A stretch of 64,000 bases of DNA from Helichrysum umbraculigerum (GCA_949592205.1 CATIUR010000004.1:91534337-91598336), one strand, 5' to 3'; shown: positions 29,565-41,160, counted from the stretch's first letter. Numbers and translations: made by a program. The notes: generated from the letters alone by a model not told the origin.

Positions 29565-31523
29565 AAAACTTGTCGCACTGCCAGCAGTCACTTTCGTTTT
29601 CGCAACTGGCAGCAGCACGACGGGGGTGTAAGTTTTAAAATTTATATTTTGCTGGGGACCTAAGTTCTACTAGAGCTGTATAGCTGAAGTATGACCTAGG
29701 GTCTTTCTAAAGAGTTAATCGTATTGGGAAACGACTTGTTGGACGAACAATTCAATTTAGCGATGTTTTGAAAATAGTTTTGAGTGGGGGTTTTATACTT
29801 AGGTCCGTAATTAAAATTTAAACTAATTAAAACAGTAAATAAAAGTGGTAGGTTGAATCAGTATAAGGGGACTTGTGTTTGGTATGAATTCGTTAGCTTT
29901 TACGTGGGGTGATGCTGTATTGAGGTTTAATATTTGAAAACGTCTTTTAAGATTTGTATCTTGCGTTCACGTAGATACCTTGTGGTGTAAACACTAGTAC
30001 CCTACTGATCAGGTAAACTTGATCAGTATGTCACTGAGTACTAGGCTGTCAAGATTCTGATAAGATCGGACTGCCTTGAAACCCCCATCACCGTCTCTTG
30101 TGACGAGACCAAGTGACCCTCCAGATGGGGTGCAGGAATAAGGCGACAGTCCGCAATTTATCCACTGATCTTTCTTAACACAGACAGAGATATCTAAGCT
30201 AGACAAGTCATTTAAGATTTAAGACAGGTGGTGACTGATTAACATATACATTAATGGTTGTGATTGAGTTCAGAGATGTTCGGCTGTGATACAGTCTTCA
30301 ACCAACAGGGTTTTCCACAGTTTGTATGTAATTGTACTTCACAAGAGGTGGTTACATTGTTATACTGTGTATTCTCCCGTATTACGGCCTTTCCTGGATC
30401 ACAGACTATGCCAGGATGCAATACAATGTTTAGCCTACGACCTTTCCATGGCTTCCACGTATTTGTACTCCACCAGAGGTGTTTCCAACGCTATACCGGA
30501 TACTCAGTCGTTTTATGGCGTTTCCTGTATTACATACTTTACGGCCATCTGATCTCAGTATATTTAAGCTTGTATTACAGTGAAACCATCTATGATAGTT
30601 AAACAACCCGTTCACTTTAATAATTCAATCCCAACAAATCCCTGATTAATCCACGGTGTACTATACGATAGGTTAGGCAGTATTTTCACAGCTTCAGAAT
30701 CAGACCATGTTTATTTTAAGAAAACATGGATAGGTAGTGCCCGTTTGATCAAGGTTCACGACTCCTTGACATAAAGGTTCTAACCACGTTTATTGGAGGA
30801 AAGATGATAGTTTAGTTTAAAATCATAAATGTATAGTTAAAATGTACACCGAGTTTTCAATATGTAACAATTGGGAACATTATTCCACAACGGATTGTGC
30901 CCACGACTTTCATAGCTTCCATGTTCCGTACTCCACACATTAGTGATGTTTCCGGCGCTATACAAATGAAAGCCGTATAACGTTACATCCGTTGTTTCAT
31001 AATGTTATTATCCCAATTGTGTATTTAAAGTAGCATCACCCCAAATATGAACAAGCTAACTACATCATAACAAACACAATAGCTAATCTACTCACTAATC
31101 ATGGCAATGTATCCTAAATCAGACATAATAACAGCATGCAACATTATGAAAGATAAGGATAGAAATAACTGAAAGTAATGCATAGATTGAATAGTAGCTG
31201 AAAGATTACACGGACAGGGCTCCGAAATATCCCGAACAGTATTACAAAGGAGATCCTCCAAGAATTCCAACTCTATTACGAAAGCTACCCTTTGTTAGTC
31301 TTGGTTAAATATTAACCAAGATCTAACCTAAAACTAACCTAACTAACTAACTAAAACTAGAGAGAGAAAGTAGAGAGAGAATGAAGAATGAAGTGAGAGG
31401 TGTAAGGTGTGTCAACTGATGGAAATGAGGTGACTATTTATAGGAGAAATGGAGGAGTTGAGGTACAAGTCTTGAAGCCCAAAGAACAAGTACTAAAGCG
31501 TTACACGGGGCGAGCAAGCAACC

Positions 31524-31544
31524 GGGGGGGGGGGGGGGGGGGGG
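31524..31544 (+). repeat. G21 homopolymer in LTR B
   Basis: Twenty-one consecutive G on the plus strand. The matching place in LTR C has a run of eight C in a similar context (8098-8105). The length could be affected by sequencing error. Confidence 0.8.
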
Positions 31545-31601
31545 TCAAATGGCACCTAGGTACCATTTATCAAGCAAAATAGGAGCCAAATGGCACCCCT
31601 A

Positions 31602-31712
31602 GTGCCGTATACGGCACCTATGGCACCCTAGGTACCATTTATCAAGCAAAAGAGGAGCCAAATGGCACCCCTAGTGCCGTATACGGCACCTAGGGTACCG
31701 TATACGGTACCT
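31602..31712. repeat. CCGTATACGG palindrome cluster, LTR B
   Basis: Three units of GTGCCGTATACGGCAC type (31602-31617, 31674-31689, 31695-31710), enlarged by the local duplication. Confidence 0.8.
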
Positions 31713-32243
31713 AGGTGGGGTGAGGGGGGGGTTGGTGCTCCAAATGTCTTCTGATGACTTCTCGGTTGCTTAGTTCGTCCGTATCTTCTTCGTTTTAAGT
31801 CCGTTTTGCTTGATTCTTGCACCGTTGGATTCGTTTTTCCGTTACGCTCCTAATGGCACTAAGTTTGCCAAATTTTGAGATGTTTGACTTTTGCGTGTTC
31901 CGGATGACGATCGGGTGAGCTTCCAGACTGCACATCTTGTTCGTCTTTTGTCTGTTTCTTCTGATTCTTTCACCTCCGATCTTAGATTTTCCTATGGAAT
32001 CATAAAATAAGAATTAAGATCCAATTCCATAAGTAATTTAAGAAGGGAATATTTAAGGTGACCTTATTTGCCTCGTTTTGCGTGATTAACAGATGTTTTT
32101 AGTGATTTTAACAGCAGTGTCTATAATTGGACCACTTTGGTGATTTAAAGTAAATAATAGTTGTTTTAAGATGTTTTCACCAATTATAAGTCCAATAAGT
32201 GTAGAATAATGTGTCTAAAAACATGACTTTTTAGGTCACATCA

Positions 32244-32763
32244 CTCCTCAACTTTTAAAAACAACCTTTTAACATTATCCTCCATGTTTTTAATTAAATG
32301 GTTTGAAATCCTGATCAAATAGTCAATTTGATTTTGAAAATCAACAATTCGTTTGTTTATGTTATTTTGCTCAACCATGAAGTTGTTGAAAATCGTATTG
32401 TTTAGATGAGAAATCAATTGGGTAGAAGTAGAGAGAACTAAAGATTGAGAAATGGGTGGTGTGGTTGACCGCTGAACGAATGGTTTAGAATGAAAAGCTT
32501 GGTCAGGGTTTCTATCAGTGGTATCAAGAATTTCTTCGTTGGCCCATTTGTTTGGGAAGAATCTTTGAGATTTCTTCTTTTGTATGGGTTTAGAAGATTC
32601 TTACAAGTCCTTGACAACTTTGGAGATGGATTCGAGTTGAGTTTTCAAGGTGTCCAAGGCTTGATCGGAAGTACTCCTTTCCTCTGAAGAGGATTCATCT
32701 GGCTCCCAGTCATGATGGTGCATCGTTATCGTCTCAATCAATTTCTACGCTTCGTCCGAAGTA
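32244..32763 (-). pseudogene. Gag fragment of related element G
   Basis: Read on the minus strand, this stretch encodes the Met-His-His-His-Asp-Trp-Glu-Pro-Asp-Glu-Ser motif and the following Gln/Leu/Ser-rich segment of the same Gag type as A and B, with stops. It is the sequence into which B inserted. Its right end fades near 32763. Confidence 0.6.
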
Positions 32764-33038
32764 TAATTCCATCAGATTCCATCATATACTGCCAACCAAA
32801 CGCGCCCTAAGTTTCGATTATCATTTTCAGGAATATGTTATCAAATATACCCTACAATACGCGACAAATACTCTTTAGCATTTTCGGTTGTTCATACTTT
32901 TTATTCTTTTCTTTATTCTTTCATGCTTTATAGCTTTAACATTTAGATGTTCTGTTTGATACAGGTTTAGGTGGTTTAATATGAGATATAGATTTCTCAA
33001 TTCTCGTGAAGGGTAAACTGTAAACATATACCGTACTA
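32764..33038. other. Intergenic; possible MITE remnant
   Basis: No gene seen. The word GCCAACCAAACGCGCCCTAAG at 32793-32813 resembles, in reverse, the GGGCGCGTTTGGTTGGC ends I associate with Harbinger/Tourist-type MITEs. No second end was found. Confidence 0.3.
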
Positions 33039-33066
33039 CTAGCATCTTGCCCGCGCAATGCAACGG
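33039..33066 (-). mobile_element. Helitron-like 3' end
   Basis: On the minus strand a short hairpin (CCGTTGCATTGCGCGGG) is followed by ...CTAG and then T, the usual 3' terminus of plant Helitrons. The body would extend to the right; its 5' end was not identified. Confidence 0.45.
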
Positions 33067-33680
33067 TGATTATTAATTTTTGATATTTCTTACACACGAT
33101 AGTGTGTTTGCGAAGATAACATCCTTGTATATTAACATAACATCTTTTTATCATTATTTAATAGTAAATTTTAAAAAATTATTTACAATTGGAATTAAAT
33201 GTGTTATCTATAGTTGGAAATTAAAGAGTTTGAAAAAATGTGATAGACCAAAGTCACGGTATCAATTTGGAAATGACAATAACAAATGTATAATAATTAG
33301 TCTTGGAATTTAGAATGAAAACTTTCCTATTTGAAAGAATTGTTATTTGTAAATGTAATAGGGGTAAGGAAGTAATTTTAATTATTTTTAAGAATTTAAG
33401 ATTCAACGTCAAAGATGCTTTATTAATAGTATATATTTGATATATACTACCGATCAATAAACTTTGTAATAAGAATTTCTAAAAAACAAATTGCATGAAT
33501 CAAAACCGTTCGAGTTGCACATAGGGATGGCAATGGATCGGATGTGGATCGGATGATGTCATATCCACATCCATATCCATTTAAATATTCTCGTCCACAT
33601 CCATATCCAAATTCATTTAATTTCAGTTCATCCATCCATATCCATATCCATATCCAATGGATTAAGCGGATTAATGGATG

Positions 33681-34002
33681 TCCGTTGTATATTCAAAAAA
33701 TGTTAAAAAAAAATTTCCTGATATGAAATGAAAGCAACAAATGTTGTAACAAATAAATAAATATAACGTAACATACGGAAATTTATTTACAAAAGTGTGT
33801 AACAATTGTCGTCAATGAATCATAATTGGTTACAATTACAAGTAAACATATATTTTGACAAATGTAAATGTGTAATATCTATGTTAATCGGTTAATCATA
33901 CATATTTTGATTGTCATCTATCGTGGATTGTGATTTCAATATATGGTCAGAACTCAGAAGCAAAACTTGGCTCAGCGCAATAGATTTATGTATTTCGATT
34001 TG

Positions 34003-34062
<60 letters not shown>

Positions 34063-34177
34063 TAGATATTTAAATATTACGACTTTATATATTCAATAAT
34101 ACCTTAATAGTTTATAGATTATAAGTATGTCGAGATGTAGATTTATGTGTGTGTGTGTGTGTATCTATATATATATA
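33681..34177. other. AT-rich intergenic with (TA)n and (GT)n tracts
   Basis: No gene seen. A (TA)n run occupies 34004-34059 and a (GT)n run about 34147-34162, next to the left end of M1. Confidence 0.7.
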
Positions 34178-34250
34178 GGAATGGGATCATGTGAAAACAA
34201 GGAGATAAAAAAAACAGTGAAAACATATCCCCACCCTCCATCTAATCTAA

Positions 34251-34290
<40 letters not shown>

Positions 34291-35114
34291 GGGTGAAGAT
34301 AAAAAAAAACGGTGAAAACACTTATTCCTTCACAATTTTTTAAGTTATGAACTTTTTTTTTTTTTTTTTTTGAAGTAAACCATAAAAAATTAAGGTTCAC
34401 ACAAAAAAAAATATTTTTTTTGTGAAAAAATATTTTTTGTGAAAAAAACAAATAAAGTCAAATCCGAAAACCAAAACAAAAAAATTAAGGTTCACAATTG
34501 AAAAACTTAAAAACTTTCTGTGAATCCAAAACAAAAAAAAAAAATTTACAATTGAAAAGGTCAAAAACTTGCTGTAAACCCAAAAAAATTAAGGTTGACA
34601 GTTGAAAAAAAAAAAAGGTTCACAATTAAAAAAGTTATAAACTTTCTGTAAACCAAAAAAAAATTAAGGTTCACAATTGAAAAAGTAAAAAACTTTCCGT
34701 GAACTAAAAAAAAATTAAGGTTCACAGTTGAAAAAAAAAAAAGGTTCACAGTTGAAAATTTTTAAAACTTTCCGTGAACCTTAAAAAAAAATTAAGGTTC
34801 ACAGTTGAAAAAGTTAAAAAACTTTTCGTGAACCGAAAAAAAATTAAAGTTCACAATAAAAAAACTTAAAAAAATTTTGTGAAAAATTTACAAAAAAATT
34901 TATGTGAAAAAATTAAGGTTCACAATTAAAAAGTTAAAAACTTTGTGTGAAGCAAAAAATAAAAATAAAGGTTAATGACGAAAATTTTATGTGAATATAT
35001 ATATAAGGGTTCACAAAAAAATTCATATTTGAAGCAAAAAAAATGAAAGTTCACAACTTAAAAAAATTGTGAATCAAAAAGTGTTTTCACCGTTTTTTTT
35101 TATCCTCACCCCTT

Positions 35115-35166
<52 letters not shown>

Positions 35167-35236
35167 TTAGATTAGATGAAGGGTGGGGATGTGTTTTCAC
35201 TATTTTTTTTATCTCCTTGTTTTCACCACAACCCAT

Positions 35237-35239
<3 letters not shown>
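34178..35239. mobile_element. TIR element M1 with hairpin array
   Basis: Inverted repeats of about 73 bp (34178-34251 and 35167-35239) begin GGAATGGGATCATGTGAAAA and end at (TA)n outside and inside. Within them lies a second inverted pair (about 34287-34352 and 35050-35115), again next to TA/TG tracts. The core (about 34370-35050) is an array of ~45-50-bp units with AAGGTTCACAGTTGAAAA and TTTCCGTGAACC arms, each an imperfect hairpin. There is no coding capacity. Confidence 0.65.
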
Positions 35240-35281
<42 letters not shown>

Positions 35282-35286
<5 letters not shown>

Positions 35287-35355
35287 ATGGGATCCTCTGA
35301 AAACAAGGAGATAAAAAAAACGGTGAAAACAGATCTTAACCCTTGATCTAATCTA

Positions 35356-35405
<50 letters not shown>

Positions 35406-36731
35406 GGTGGAGATAAAAAAAAACGATGAAAACACTTTTTCCTTCACATTTTTTTTTAGTTGTGAACTTTTTTTTCTGAAATAAACCAAAAAAATTAAGG
35501 TTCACACAAAAAATATATATATTTTTTTGTGGAAAAAAATAAAATAAAGTCAAATCCGAAAATCAAAACAAAAAATTTAAGGTTTACAATTGAAAAACTT
35601 AAAATTTTATGTGAACCCAAAACAAAAAAAGTAAGGTTCACAATTGAAAAAAATTAAAAATTTACCGTGAACCAAAAAAAATTAAGGTTCACAGTTGAGA
35701 AAAAAAAGTTTACAATTAATAAAGTTAAAAACTTTCCGTGAACCCACAAAAATTAAGGTTGACAGTTGAAAAAAAAATGTTCAAAATTGAAAAGGTTAAA
35801 AACTTTCTGTGAAACTAAAAAAAAATTAAGGTTCACAGTTGAAATGGTTAAAAACTTTCCGTGAACCCAAAAAAACTTAAGGTTCACAGTTGAAAAAAAA
35901 GGTTCACAATTGAAAAGGTTAAAAACATTCCGTGGAACTTAAAAAAAATTAAGGTTCACAGTTGAAAAAGTTAAAAACTTTCCGTGAACCCAAAATATCT
36001 TAAGGTTCACAGTTGAAAAAAAAATGTTCACAATTGAAAAAGTTGAAAACTTTACCTGAACAAAAAAAAAAAAAGGTTCACAGTTGAAAAAAAATGTTCA
36101 CAATTGAAAAAATTAAAAACTAACCGTGAACCAAAAAAAAAAATAAGGTTCACAGTTGAAAAATAGGTTCACAGTTAAAAATGTCAAAAACTTTTAATGA
36201 ACTAAAAAAAAATTATGGTTCACACGTGAAAAAGTTAAAAACCTTCCGTGAACTCAAAAAAGAATTAAGGTTCACAGTTGAAAAAAATGGTTCATAATTG
36301 GAAAATTTTAAAACTTTCCGTAAACATAAAAAAAATTAAGGTTCATAGTTGAAAAAAAAAATTCACAATTGAAAAAATCTAAAACTTTCCATGAACTCGA
36401 AAAAATTAAGGTTCACAGTTGAAAATTTTAAAAACTTTTTTGTGAACCCAAAAAAAAAAAATTAAAGTTCACAATAAAAAAACTTTAAAAATTTCGTGAA
36501 AAAATTTATAAAATAATTTATTTGAAAAACATAAGGTTGACAAATAAAAATGTTAAAAACTTTGTGTGAAGCAAAAAAATAATTAAAGGTTCACGCCGAA
36601 AATTTTATGTGAAACAAAAAAAATATAAGGGTTCGCAAAAAAATTCATATGTGAAGCAAAAAAGAATAAAGGTTCATAACTTAAAAAAATTGTGAATCAA
36701 AAAGTGTTTTAACTTTTTTTTATGCACACTC

Positions 36732-36788
<57 letters not shown>

Positions 36789-37070
36789 AATGGCCCAGTG
36801 GTAGGGCGTCCACCTGGCCTCCTAGAGGTCAGAGGTTCGAACCCTGCTCTGGGTAAACATTTATCATGTTGGTACCAGCCGCTTATGAAGCAGGGCCCAT
36901 GCATATGAAGACCAATTGAATACAAGGTCATGAGTTCGGATCAATCGGGCTCTATATATGCTTGGGTGCCGGTGGAGGCGCTTTAAAGGTACGAAGCTCT
37001 TGCTGGGTGGGTGACGTAGCTACCAATATGGTAGACAAGGTTACTGGTTTCCTTGCCACAATAAACCTTT

Positions 37071-37129
<59 letters not shown>

Positions 37130-37198
37130 AGATTAGATGGAGGGTGGAGATGTGTTTTCACTGTTTTTTTTTATCTCATTGTTTTCACCAGAATTCAT

Positions 37199-37201
<3 letters not shown>
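35282..37201. mobile_element. TIR element M2 with hairpin array (contains a SINE)
   Basis: M2 has the same plan as M1: outer inverted repeats (35283-35358 and 37127-37201), inner inverted repeats (about 35403-35470 and 36640-36735) and a longer array of the GTTCACAGTTGAAAA...TTTCCGTGAAC units (about 35470-36640). A SINE interrupts the right (TA)n tract. M1 and M2 are separated only by a (TA)n run. Confidence 0.62.
36786..37074 (+). mobile_element. tRNA-derived SINE
   Basis: TGGCCCAGTGG (36791-36801) matches the RNA polymerase III A box and GGTTCGAACCC (36834-36844) the B box, 43 bases apart as in tRNA genes. The body continues with a non-tRNA part and ends in TTGCCACAATAAACCTTTTTG at a (TA)n tract. 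(TA)n lies on both sides, so a target duplication cannot be separated from the microsatellite. I cannot name the family. Confidence 0.75.
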
Positions 37202-37283
<82 letters not shown>

Positions 37284-37285
37284 CA

Positions 37286-37356
<71 letters not shown>
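37202..37356. repeat. (TA)n-(ACAT)n-(TA)n microsatellite
   Basis: TA repeats flank about nine ACAT units (37279-37312). The Mutator-like element begins directly at the right edge. Confidence 0.9.
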
Positions 37357-37359
<3 letters not shown>

Positions 37360-37757
37360 CAAGGGAGAAGAGTTTTAAAGTGGAGAAGGTGGAGAAGCAA
37401 TTTTGACCATCAGATGATCGAATCAACGGCTCAGATCAGTCAATGGGCTTCCTATGAAAATTTAAGGCGTGAAGGGCAATCTGGTCAATTACATTGAATC
37501 ATATAAAATAGGAAACTAACTACATTTAATAAGAAAGAAAAAAATGGATCGGTTAACATGCAAAAAAAAAAAACCCGATCAAATTCTTGTCATCTTCCAA
37601 TTCGATCGGCGATTGGGAAAAATCAAAACCCTAAAGTGTGATTGCGAAAGTGTAACGAATCAAACAAGAATTTCTCGTTCAAGCTTTTAAGTGGTTCCGC
37701 GTTAGGGTCTTGTTCGAGATAAAAAGGGTTTCGGTTTTGTTGCTGTAGTTTGGAAAG

Positions 37758-37797
37758 ATGGTGACGGGAAATAAGATGCAACAAACGAGCAAGAAAG
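37758..37797 (+). CDS. Possible first exon of the Ulp1-like gene
   Basis: An ATG with a short Lys/Gln/Thr-rich frame runs to a good donor site (AAAG/GTATG), 160-400 bases inside the left element end. Its link to the downstream exons is inferred; the ~1.1 kb between is AT-rich with many GAATCA words and no clear exon. Confidence 0.3.
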
Positions 37798-38903
37798 GTA
37801 TGTGATTCTCCATCTGGGTTTCATTGAATTTTTTTTGGTGAATGGATGAGTAAACATGTAATTAGTTGATGTAAACCTTGCGTGATTTCGGGTTTTTGAA
37901 AAGTTCTTTCATAGTGATTCAAAACATTATAAAATTCTGCAAAACATGATTGTAGTGAATCAAATGTACACTTTTCGTTTTTGGGCTAGTTGTGTTTGAT
38001 TGCGGTAATTGCTCCAATTGAATGATGATTTGTTTTTGGGCCTAGAACAGATAATAGCAAGTTGTGTTTGATTGTCTTAAGTGTTTTACTTAACTTTATT
38101 TGATGAATCACTTATATGTTTGATTGCATAAAATTTTTTAATGGCTGATGATTTGTGTTTGATGAATCATTAAAATGTTTCACTTTATGTTGGTGAAACA
38201 TAGTCGTAATTAGTTCTAGTTTGAGTATGCTGTGAATTGCAATTTAGGAGGTTTGGTGTACTAATGTTGTTGCAGTATCTCTAAAAATGCATAATAGTTT
38301 TGTTTGAGTACATCAAATACTTTGTTGTACAATGTAGGTGGCATGCAAATCAAAACAAACATGAATATTGCTTTATACTTGAACTGCTGAATCAAAAGTT
38401 TTAGTTATCGAATCAGAATGTGGCTAATAGTAGCTTGTTAAACATAGTTGCTTATAAGTGGCTCGTTATGATTGTTGGCATGTTTTCATATAATTGGCTT
38501 GATTAATCAGAAAGTTAAATGTAGCCGAATACTAGGTTTAAGATGTCGCTAATTGTGGATGAAATTGCTTTGAGTTATATGTGTTTGCTGAATCAAAAAG
38601 TTTTGTTACGGAATCAGTGTTAAAAATAGCATTTTATCCTAGTTGCTCACAAATAGCATTTAATTCTAGTTGAATCAAAAAGTTTAGTTACAGAATCAGT
38701 ATGTCGGTAGTCGTCGGTTGGTGAAATTGGTGTTTGGAAAGGTCATGTTATGATTTTATGCATGTTAGCATATGTGTGGCCTTAGTACTTACATATATTT
38801 CTAAATCTGAATCAAATGATTTATATGCCAAATCAATGTTGTAGGAAGCGCGTTGAGTAACTGGTTTGCTTATACGTGGCATGTTTATGAATATTTATCC
38901 CAG

Positions 38904-40305
38904 GCTCAAGAATCCATACAGACGTGATTGACATATGGGCATTACTACTGAATAGTAGAGAAGTGCACCATGGGAAGGAGCGGAAGCCGCATGCTTTTAT
39001 GTGCACGGGAATATTGGTAAGTAAAAGTTGATGCTAAAAAATAGCTGTTTAATGTGATTTGTTACTCAAATCTGTATTTGCTCTCTTTAAAATTAGCTGA
39101 AGCATAGTTCTTATATGCTAAACTTAGCTGAATCATAGTTCGTATGACAGACAATTTTATACTTAAATTTGTGCTGAATCACACTTGCTGACAGCCGAAT
39201 CATAGTTGTATTACTACTGAATCGTTGTTAGATGTTTGGCTGTTCTTAACCTTTTGCTGTTTGTTTTCTACTGAATCTATATTTGCTCTCATTAAAATTA
39301 GCTGAAGCATAGTTCTTAGATGCTAAACTTAGCTGATTCATAGTTCGTATGACACACATTTGCATACTAAAATAATAGATGAATCAAACTTGCTAAAATC
39401 CGAATCATAGTTGTATTTCTACTGAATCGGTGTCAGCTGTTTGCTTGCTCTAAGCCTTTTGCTGTGTGTTTTAATAGACTCCTGCTTGTATGGATACTTC
39501 AAAGGATTTGGAAGAACGAACTAAGATTTTTGCCGAAAACCTGAATGATTGTGTTGAGCGATACAATATTGGGCGTTACAACGACTATGGGATGGTAAGT
39601 TATCTTGAAAATTAATATTCGAGAAGTTAATTTTAGTAAATATTAAATTATCTAACAATTTTGTTGGTGTTCAGGTTTTCTTTCCACTTCTGAATCGTGG
39701 CCATTTCTGGTGCGTTGTTTTCAACCTAGAAGGTGGCCATATATTTGTGCTTGATAATCTAGCGGATCGTGTAGCAGCTAGTAACTATTATGAAAAATTA
39801 AATGTAAATTTGGTATGTTGAATCCTGATTTTAATGGAAAATAGAAGTAGTTTTGACTGATATAACATGCATATGTGTTGATTGGCTTATGAAAATTTTA
39901 TCCCTTTTTCAGAGAGATCGGTTCTGGGCGTATTTATCAGCCACGAAGCAAACCAGGTGTAAACATCTGGAACATTTTGTCCCATGTAAACTGATGTTGG
40001 AGTGGCAAACAAGGATGAACGGGATCGATTGTGGTGTGTTTTTGATGCGGCACATGGAGATGTTTAAAGGGGTGGGGAAGTTTGACGCAGGACTAAGACC
40101 AGAGAATGACAGGCAGTAGGCACAGCTAGATGATTTCCGTAAGAAATACGCGACGAGGATATTAACATCCGAGTTGAACTCTAAAGTTGTACACGTGAAG
40201 CTCGAAGCAAAGGATCATGCTAAACTCCCTCTCGATTTCCTGGAAGGTATAGCTAAACGGGTTAGAGAAGTAAGAGATGAACGCCTGGCAATGTTTGGAA
40301 ATTGA
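38904..40305 (+). pseudogene. Ulp1-like (C48) cysteine protease, spliced, one nonsense codon
   Basis: Four exons with GT-AG junctions join in phase: 38904-39016, 39478-39594, 39675-39812 and 39913-40305. The third carries Gly-His-Phe-Trp-Cys-Val-Val-Phe (catalytic His) and Val-Leu-Asp-Asn (catalytic Asp); the fourth carries Gly-Ile-Asp-Cys-Gly-Val-Phe-Leu-Met-Arg-His (catalytic Cys). These are the signatures of SUMO-specific Ulp1 proteases; inside Mutator-like elements such domains are common, but their substrate is unknown. A TAG at 40117-40119, next to a Gln codon, precedes ~60 more in-frame codons. The N-terminus is unresolved. Confidence 0.65.
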
Positions 40306-41081
40306 AGCTTTTTTAGAACTTTGTTGTTTGGAAATTGAAGCTTTTTTAGAACTTTGTTATTTGGTATTCTTAAGTTATATATTATTCTGGAATGTTGCCT
40401 ATAGGAACACACCCAGAGTTATGTTTTTTGATGAAAAACTCAATTGTTTATAGCTTTTAAATGGCATTGACTGAATCAATGTTTAATTACCTGAATCACA
40501 TTGTGTTTAGCTCAAATTGTTTTTAATTTTATCCGTTGTTGGTGAGGTGTTGCTACCTCTAATCTGCGCGTAGAACATTATCAACAACAGTTATGGATGG
40601 TATTTATTATTGGTGGATGTGGTGGTTTTGTGTTCACAAATGACTGAATCAAATGCTCAATTAACTGAGGTCAGAAAGTAATATAATTACTTACGATCGT
40701 CACAAATGGTTCTTCAACGTAACTCAAAAATTCAATCCCAAAAATCGTTTTAGCTGTTATTGATTGTATTAAACTATGCACCAATATTGGATATGCAAAG
40801 ATCAAAAAACTTCTTCAATTGATAATAAGAATTATAAGGTTATGAAATTGAAACTGATAATGAAGTGTCCAGATATCTTGTGATATTTTCCTAAAATATT
40901 GGAGCCCATATTAACGTGAAGATTGATAACCGCCTATATTACTTTAATTAAATTACATGATTTTTAATTAAAATAAACAAAGTACAAATGACTAATATAC
41001 CCTTTGACCTGAATTTAAAATGATTGGTCAGGATTCCTTCTCCCCCTTCTCCATAAAATTAATCTTCTTTTTAGATCCTCC

Positions 41082-41084
<3 letters not shown>

Positions 41085-41160
<76 letters not shown>
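41085..41160. repeat. (TA)n microsatellite
   Basis: An uninterrupted TA run borders the right end of the Mutator-like element. Confidence 0.9.

Larger units (their letters stand above)
11446..32243 (-). mobile_element. LTR retrotransposon B (gypsy-type, non-autonomous, split by D)
   Basis: B reads leftward: 5' LTR (29571-32243), primer binding site, gag, protease, acidic segment, two unknown ORFs and a non-coding 3' region, where it is interrupted by the LTR of E. Copia element D splits the protease. RT, RNase H and integrase are absent between protease and 3' region, as in A. Several nonsense changes show that this copy is dead. B inserted into a gag fragment of a related element (G); the right flank begins CTCCT at 32244. 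Confidence 0.82.
29571..32243 (-). repeat. 5' LTR of element B (2673 bp)
   Basis: Termini, TATA box (minus TATAAATAG near 31433-31442), palindrome cluster and inverted arms (29873-29916, 31032-31079) match LTRs A and C. Specific to this copy are a run of 21 G (31524-31544) and a tandem duplication of about 77 bp that doubles part of the palindrome cluster (about 31545-31690). Confidence 0.86.
37357..41084 (+). mobile_element. Mutator-like element carrying a Ulp1-type protease gene
   Basis: The left end contains TGGAGAAGGTGGAGAAGCAA (37381-37400); the right end, in reverse, contains TGGAGAAGGGGGAGAAGGAA followed by a similar TGACCA word, giving imperfect terminal inverted repeats. Between them lie spliced remnants of a C48/Ulp1-like protease. 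This fits Ulp1-carrying Mutator-like elements known in plants (Kaonashi/KI-MULE type). Both ends border (TA)n tracts. No transposase was found. Confidence 0.55.

Noticed and set aside
36962..37497. ORFs made of Tyr-Ile repeats (also near 34242, 35223, 41020)
   Set aside because: They are translations of (TA)n microsatellites and appear on both strands; no protein is likely.
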